Origin: Acidimicrobiaceae bacterium
GTDB taxonomy: Bacteria > Actinomycetota > Acidimicrobiia > Acidimicrobiales > RAAP-2
Reading direction: 5' to 3'
Length of the DNA stretch: 64,000 bases
Assembly: GCA_003155135.1 (NCBI GenBank)
Contig: PMFN01000013.1
Span: 62,001-126,000, forward strand
The notes below the pieces were generated by a model. The model ran no database searches and was not told the origin of the DNA. It worked only from the letters and a program-made list of their open reading frames with translations. Of the stretch, positions 60,130 to 64,000 are shown one piece after another. The translations under genes and the position numbers were made by a program. Every line of letters starts with the position of its first letter. Positions within the stretch are counted from its first letter, which is position 1.

Positions 60130-61305
60130 TCAGCGGGGGAGGCCGAGGACGCGCTCGGCGATGATGTTGCGCTGGATGTCAGGGGTGCCGCCGCCCATGG
60201 AGACGCCGTAGCCGCGTAGGTACCACGCCGGCCAGCCCTCGCCGACCAACGGGTCGTGCACGAGGTCGAACGCGGCGTGGCCCAGGATGTCCATGGCGAG
60301 GCGCCCGACGCGTTGTTGGAGCTCGGCGTAGAAGACCTTCGAGATCGAGGCCTCGGGACCCGGCGTCTGCTGGCGGAGGTTGCGGCTCACGCTCGCGTAG
60401 GTCATGGCCCGAAGGGCCGCCACTTCGGCGCGCGCCGTCGCCAGCCGCCGGGCCACCTCCTCGTCGGCGATGGCCGGCCGGCGGCCGTCGGGGCCCGTGG
60501 TCGTCCGGGCCAGGGCGATGAGGTCGTCGACGGTGCGGGCCAGCTCGACCTGGTCGGCCATGAAGCCGGTGCCGCGCTCGAACGAGAGCGTCGACATGGC
60601 GACGCTCCAGCCCTCGTTCAGGCCGCCCACGACATTGGCGAGCGGGATGCGGACCTCGTCGTAGAACACCTCGGAGAAGTGCGCGGTGCGGTTCATGGTG
60701 CGGATGGGCCGCACCTCGATGCCCGGCGAGCGCATGTCGCAGATGATCCACGTGATGCCCTTGTGCTTGGGGGCGTCGCGGTCGGTGCGCACGAGCAGCT
60801 CCTGGTAGTCGGCGAGGTTGGCGAAGCTGGTCCAGACCTTGGAACCGGTCACCACCAGCTCGTCGCCGTCGATCTCGCCTCTGGTCTGGAGCCCCGCCAG
60901 GTCCGAGCCCGCACCGGGCTCGGAGAAGCCCTGGCACCACACGACGTCGCCACGCAGGATGGGCGGCAGGTGGGCGGCGCGCTGGCCGTCGGAGGCCCGG
61001 GCGATAAGGGTCGGCCCGGCGTGGTTGATCCCGACGAAGTTTGCGCCGATGGAGGGTGCGCCGGCGCGTGCGTACTCCTCGAACCAGATCAGCTGCTCGA
61101 TGGTGGAGAGCCCGCGGCCGCCGAACTGCACCGGCCACGAGATGCCGGCCCACCCGCCGTCGTACTGCGTGCGCTGCCACGCCAGGTCGTAGTCGCGCAT
61201 GGCCGGGCCGTCCTCGGGCGCCTTGTCGGCGGGCACGTGCTCGGCCAGCCAGGTGCGGACCTCCTCGCGGAACGCGAGCTCCTCGTCTGAGAAATCGAAA
61301 TCCAC
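60130..61305 (-). CDS. Acyl-CoA dehydrogenase, catalytic-type subunit
   Basis: This 391-residue enzyme has FSEPGAGSDLAG at 127-138, VTGSKVWTSFAN and Glu243 in STLSFERGT at the helix-G base position, with a DIQRNIIAERVLGLPR end. GTG 61305 follows a weak purine stretch and gives the typical start VDFDFSDEEL. It forms a likely heteromer with the next gene and lies downstream of a single-type enzyme on the same strand. Confidence 0.9.
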   Translation of the reverse strand: MDFDFSDEELAFREEVRTWLAEHVPADKAPEDGPAMRDYDLAWQRTQYDGGWAGISWPVQFGGRGLSTIEQLIWFEEYARAGAPSIGANFVGINHAGPTLIARASDGQRAAHLPPILRGDVVWCQGFSEPGAGSDLAGLQTRGEIDGDELVVTGSKVWTSFANLADYQELLVRTDRDAPKHKGITWIICDMRSPGIEVRPIRTMNRTAHFSEVFYDEVRIPLANVVGGLNEGWSVAMSTLSFERGTGFMADQVELARTVDDLIALARTTTGPDGRRPAIADEEVARRLATARAEVAALRAMTYASVSRNLRQQTPGPEASISKVFYAELQQRVGRLAMDILGHAAFDLVHDPLVGEGWPAWYLRGYGVSMGGGTPDIQRNIIAERVLGLPR

Positions 61306-61388
61306 CTCTGCCCCCTCGGACCCGGCGCGCGGCGGCGGGTGCCGGCGCGCGGTGGCAGCGACCGGGGCGGGGCCCCGGCGCGGCGCGG

Positions 61389-62537
61389 CTAGATGCCCAT
61401 CGACCGGCCGATGATCTCCTTCATGATCTCGGTGGTGCCGCCGTAGATGGTGGTGACCCGTGCGTCGAGATAGGCCTGGGCGATGGGGTACTCGGCCATG
61501 TAGCCGTAGCCGCCGTGGAGCTGGAGGCATCGATCGATGGTGCGCTTTTGGAGCTCGGTCGACCACCACTTGGCCATGGCCGCCTCCTCGGCGGTGAGGC
61601 GGCCCTCATTCAAGGCGAGCACGCACTGGTCGATGAACGCCTGACCGATAGTCACCTCAGTCTCGGCCTCGGCCAGCACGAAGCGCGAGTTCTGGAACGA
61701 GCCCACCGACTGGCCGAACGCCTGGCGCTCCTTCACGTAGGCGAGCGTCCAGTCGATGGCCGCCCTGGCCGCGGCGATGCCGGCGATGGCGATCGAGAGC
61801 CGCTCCTGGGGGAGGTTGGCCACGAGCATGGCGAAGCCCTCGCCCTCGTTGCCCAAGAGGTTCCCGGCCGGGACGTGGACGTCGGAGAAGAACAGCTCAG
61901 CGGTGTCCTGGGCGTGGAGGCCGATCTTGTCGAGGTTGCGGCCGCGCTCGAACCCGGCCAGGCCCCGCTCCATGATGATGATGCTCATCCCCTTGTGCCG
62001 CTGGCTCGGGTCGGTCTTGACGGCCAGCACCACCAGGTCGGCGTTGATGCCGTTGGTGATGAAGGTCTTCTGGCCGTTCACCACGAACTCGTCGCCGTCG
62101 CGCAGTGCGGTGGTGGCCATCGAGGCCAGATCGGAGCCGATGGATGGCTCGGTCATGCCGATGGCGGTGATGAGCTCGCCCGACGCGATGCCCGGCAGCC
62201 ACCGTTGCTTCTGCTCGTCGGTGCAGTAGCTCAAGAAGTACGGCACGCAGATGTCGTTGTGCAACGTGAGGCCGAGACCCGAGGCACCGACACCGGCCGC
62301 CTGGATCTCCTCGTCGATGATCTGGTGGTACCGGAAGTCGGCCACCCCGCCGCCGCCGTACTCCGTCGGGATGTCCATGCCGATGTAGCCCTGGGCCCCG
62401 GCGCTGGCGAAGACCTCGCGCGGCACGATGCCGTCGGCGTTCCACTTCTCGTGATTCGGGACGATCTCCTTCGCCAGCCAGCGGGAGAAGCTGTCGCGGA
62501 ACTGCTCGTGTTCGTCGTCGAAGAGTGTGCGTTCCAT
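61389..62537 (-). CDS. Acyl-CoA dehydrogenase, single-type (long-chain/isovaleryl-like)
   Basis: The 382-residue flavoenzyme has all core motifs: MTEPSIGSDLAS at 128-139, NGQKTFITNG, catalytic Glu245 in NLPQERLSIA at the LCAD/IVD position, KERQAFGQ and IYGGTTEIMKE. Unlike the paired enzymes it should be a homotetramer. It is the first gene of the minus-strand run, with GAGGACAC before the ATG, and diverges from the F420-type oxidoreductase across 206 bases. Confidence 0.93.
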   Translation of the reverse strand: MERTLFDDEHEQFRDSFSRWLAKEIVPNHEKWNADGIVPREVFASAGAQGYIGMDIPTEYGGGGVADFRYHQIIDEEIQAAGVGASGLGLTLHNDICVPYFLSYCTDEQKQRWLPGIASGELITAIGMTEPSIGSDLASMATTALRDGDEFVVNGQKTFITNGINADLVVLAVKTDPSQRHKGMSIIIMERGLAGFERGRNLDKIGLHAQDTAELFFSDVHVPAGNLLGNEGEGFAMLVANLPQERLSIAIAGIAAARAAIDWTLAYVKERQAFGQSVGSFQNSRFVLAEAETEVTIGQAFIDQCVLALNEGRLTAEEAAMAKWWSTELQKRTIDRCLQLHGGYGYMAEYPIAQAYLDARVTTIYGGTTEIMKEIIGRSMGI

Positions 62538-62743
62538 GTGTCCTCGATGGTCCTTCCTCGATCGGGCGGTGCCCAGGTGCTTTCTCGCAACCGGTACACC
62601 TCCCCTGATTGTGCCGCGTCAGCGGGGGCGGGCGCACCTTTGGGCTGCCTCGGGCGCCACCGCAGGGGGGTCGAGCGAGTACGGTCAGGCTGGGATTGTC
62701 GAGGACCCGGCTCGCCTGCGGGCCAAAGGGACGGGGGAGAACC

Positions 62744-63793
62744 ATGAAGATCAGCACCATGCTCAGCTATGCCGGCGGCTTCCGGGAGTCGGCGGCCCAG
62801 GTGGCCGAGTTCGAGAAGGCGGGCCTCGACCTGGTGTGGGTCGCCGAGGCCTACGGCCTCGACGGCCCGAGCCTCATGGGCTATCTCGCCGCCCTCACCG
62901 AGACGGTCGAGATCGGGTCGGCCATCCTGCCCATCTACACCCGCACCCCGACCCTCCTCGCCATGACCGCGGCCGGCATCGACGCGCTCTCCGAGGGCCG
63001 GTTCCATCTCGGCCTCGGCGCGTCGGGCCCCCAGGTCATCGAGGGTTGGCACGGCGTGCCCTACACCGCCCCTCTCGGGCGGACGAGGGAGATCGTCGAG
63101 ATCTGCCGGAAGGTCTGGGCACGCGAGGCGCCGCTCACCCACGATGGCTCGATCTTCACGCTGCCCCTCCCTCCCGACCAGGGCACCGGCCTCGGCAAGG
63201 CGCTCAAGATCATCGGCCGGCCGGTGCGCAGCGAGATCCCGATCTGGCTCGCGTCGCTCGGTGAGAAGAACGTGGCCCTCACCGCCGAGATCGCGAACGG
63301 CTGGATCCCCATGCTCTTCATTCCCGAGAAGGTGAAGAACGTGTGGGGCGGTGCCCTCGACGCGGGGATGGCCAAGCGCGACCCGGCGCTCGGTCCCCTC
63401 CAGATCACCGCGGGCGGCCTCCTCGCCATCGGGGACGGCGACGACGTGAAGGCCGTGCGCGACCTGTCCCGGGCGCACTTCGCGCTCTACATCGGCGGCA
63501 TGGGGGCCAAGGGCCGCAACTTCTACAACGACGTGGCGCGCCGCAGCGGCTTCGAAGAGGCTGCCGCCACCATCCAGGACCTCTACCTCGACGGCAAGAA
63601 GAAGGAGGCCGAGGCGGCCGTCCCCGACGAGCTGCTCGAGTTGACCACGCTGTGCGGCCCCGAGTCCTACGTCGCCGAGCGCATCGCCGCCTTCGCCGAG
63701 GCGGGGGTCACCCATCTCCAGGTCATCCCGGTGCCGACCGGCGGCCAGCGACCGGTCGACCTGATCGAGAAGGTCAAGCAACTCGCGGGCTGA
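62744..63793 (+). CDS. LLM-class F420-dependent oxidoreductase
   Basis: A 349-residue TIM-barrel protein of the luciferase-like family: residues 1-40 with KISTMLSYAGG and DLVWVAEAYG, then the RFHLGLGASGPQVIEGWHG substrate/cofactor segment, the pattern of actinobacterial F420-dependent enzymes (methylenetetrahydromethanopterin reductase-like). It transfers hydride between F420 and an unknown substrate. GGGGGAG precedes the ATG. The thiolase gene follows after 66 bases. Confidence 0.9.
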   Translation: MKISTMLSYAGGFRESAAQVAEFEKAGLDLVWVAEAYGLDGPSLMGYLAALTETVEIGSAILPIYTRTPTLLAMTAAGIDALSEGRFHLGLGASGPQVIEGWHGVPYTAPLGRTREIVEICRKVWAREAPLTHDGSIFTLPLPPDQGTGLGKALKIIGRPVRSEIPIWLASLGEKNVALTAEIANGWIPMLFIPEKVKNVWGGALDAGMAKRDPALGPLQITAGGLLAIGDGDDVKAVRDLSRAHFALYIGGMGAKGRNFYNDVARRSGFEEAAATIQDLYLDGKKKEAEAAVPDELLELTTLCGPESYVAERIAAFAEAGVTHLQVIPVPTGGQRPVDLIEKVKQLAG

Positions 63794-63859
63794 AGCGGGG
63801 ACCGGGCCGCCCCGATGGCGTGTCCCACCGCAGCACCGACCGCAGTACGAGAGGACGCC

Positions 63860-64000
63860 ATGGCTGAGGCCTACATCATCGACACGCTCCGCACCCCCGT
63901 CGGCCGCCGAAACGGCGGACTGTCCCATGTGCACCCGATCGACCTCGGCGCCTTCCCCCTGCGTGCGCTCATGGCGAGAAACGACGTCGACCCCGAGGCG
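63860..64000 (+). CDS. Thiolase-family protein, N-terminus only (cut by window end)
   Basis: The 47 visible codons begin MAEAYIIDTLRTPVGRRNGG, the N-terminal strand and turn of thiolases (compare MADAYVLETLRTPRTK at 14156). AGAGGACG precedes the ATG. Active-site residues lie beyond the window, so it cannot be said whether they are normal. Confidence 0.8.
   Translation, partial: MAEAYIIDTLRTPVGRRNGGLSHVHPIDLGAFPLRALMARNDVDPEA

Overview
The window is high-GC DNA packed with genes, most starting at ATG or GTG, many in ATGA/GTGA overlaps. It encodes an F420-type LLM oxidoreductase, a DsbA protein of the mycothiol type, two GAF-ANTAR regulators, several TANNNT-N6-start leaderless promoters and a secreted protein with GYW-x-VA-x-DGGIF repeats. 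Together these suggest an actinobacterium, perhaps of the Acidimicrobiia; that assignment is inference, since no rRNA or tRNA is present. I saw no CRISPR array, insertion sequence or prophage gene.

Layout. 1-6.1 kb: a truncated DapB-like reductase, then a complete branched-chain amino-acid-type (Liv) ABC importer operon on the minus strand, closed by two GC-rich hairpins. 6.3-17.4 kb: a fatty-acyl or alicyclic-acid catabolic island with facing operons (SDR, acyl-CoA synthetase, VOC protein on plus; thiolase, SDR, DUF1295, VOC, crotonase on minus) and a divergent pair of acyl-CoA synthetases. A recurrent intergenic motif close to TTACTCCGTTAGTTGTAG links these promoters to the Liv promoter. 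17.4-23.5 kb: a minus-strand Rieske oxygenase, DUF3237, acyl-CoA synthetase, SDR and SnoaL-like run, preceded by a strong palindrome and a TetR gene. 23.8-26.8 kb: a small unknown protein, a GAF-ANTAR regulator, an acyl-CoA desaturase and a DUF6629 membrane protein.

27.0-31.1 kb is the most unusual part. MauD-like and MauE-like proteins are encoded with a Tat-exported, very cysteine-rich protein. Its N-terminal half recalls the methylamine dehydrogenase light chain, and its C-terminal half is six propeller-like repeats of about 40 residues. No mauB or mauG is visible. MFS and CBS-domain genes follow, then an aldehyde dehydrogenase, DUF779 and alcohol dehydrogenase operon.

36.4-46.7 kb is a divergent pair of operons. 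Seven overlapping minus-strand genes (including a TetR, a sulfatase, a DsbA-type protein and a DUF2855 protein) face three plus-strand genes (sulfatase, DinB, haloalkane dehalogenase). A 29-bp palindrome with overlapping promoter elements lies between them, and I infer a regulated pathway for a sulfated or halogenated organic compound. 46.9-53.4 kb holds a second GAF-ANTAR gene, DUF2277, two paralogous alpha/beta hydrolases (one without the nucleophile serine), an acyltransferase-SGNH protein and a second Rieske oxygenase. 53.4-64 kb is acyl-CoA metabolism: five acyl-CoA dehydrogenases in two apparent heteromeric pairs plus a single one, a TesB thioesterase, a YgiD-type dioxygenase, an SDR, an F420-type oxidoreductase and the start of a thiolase.
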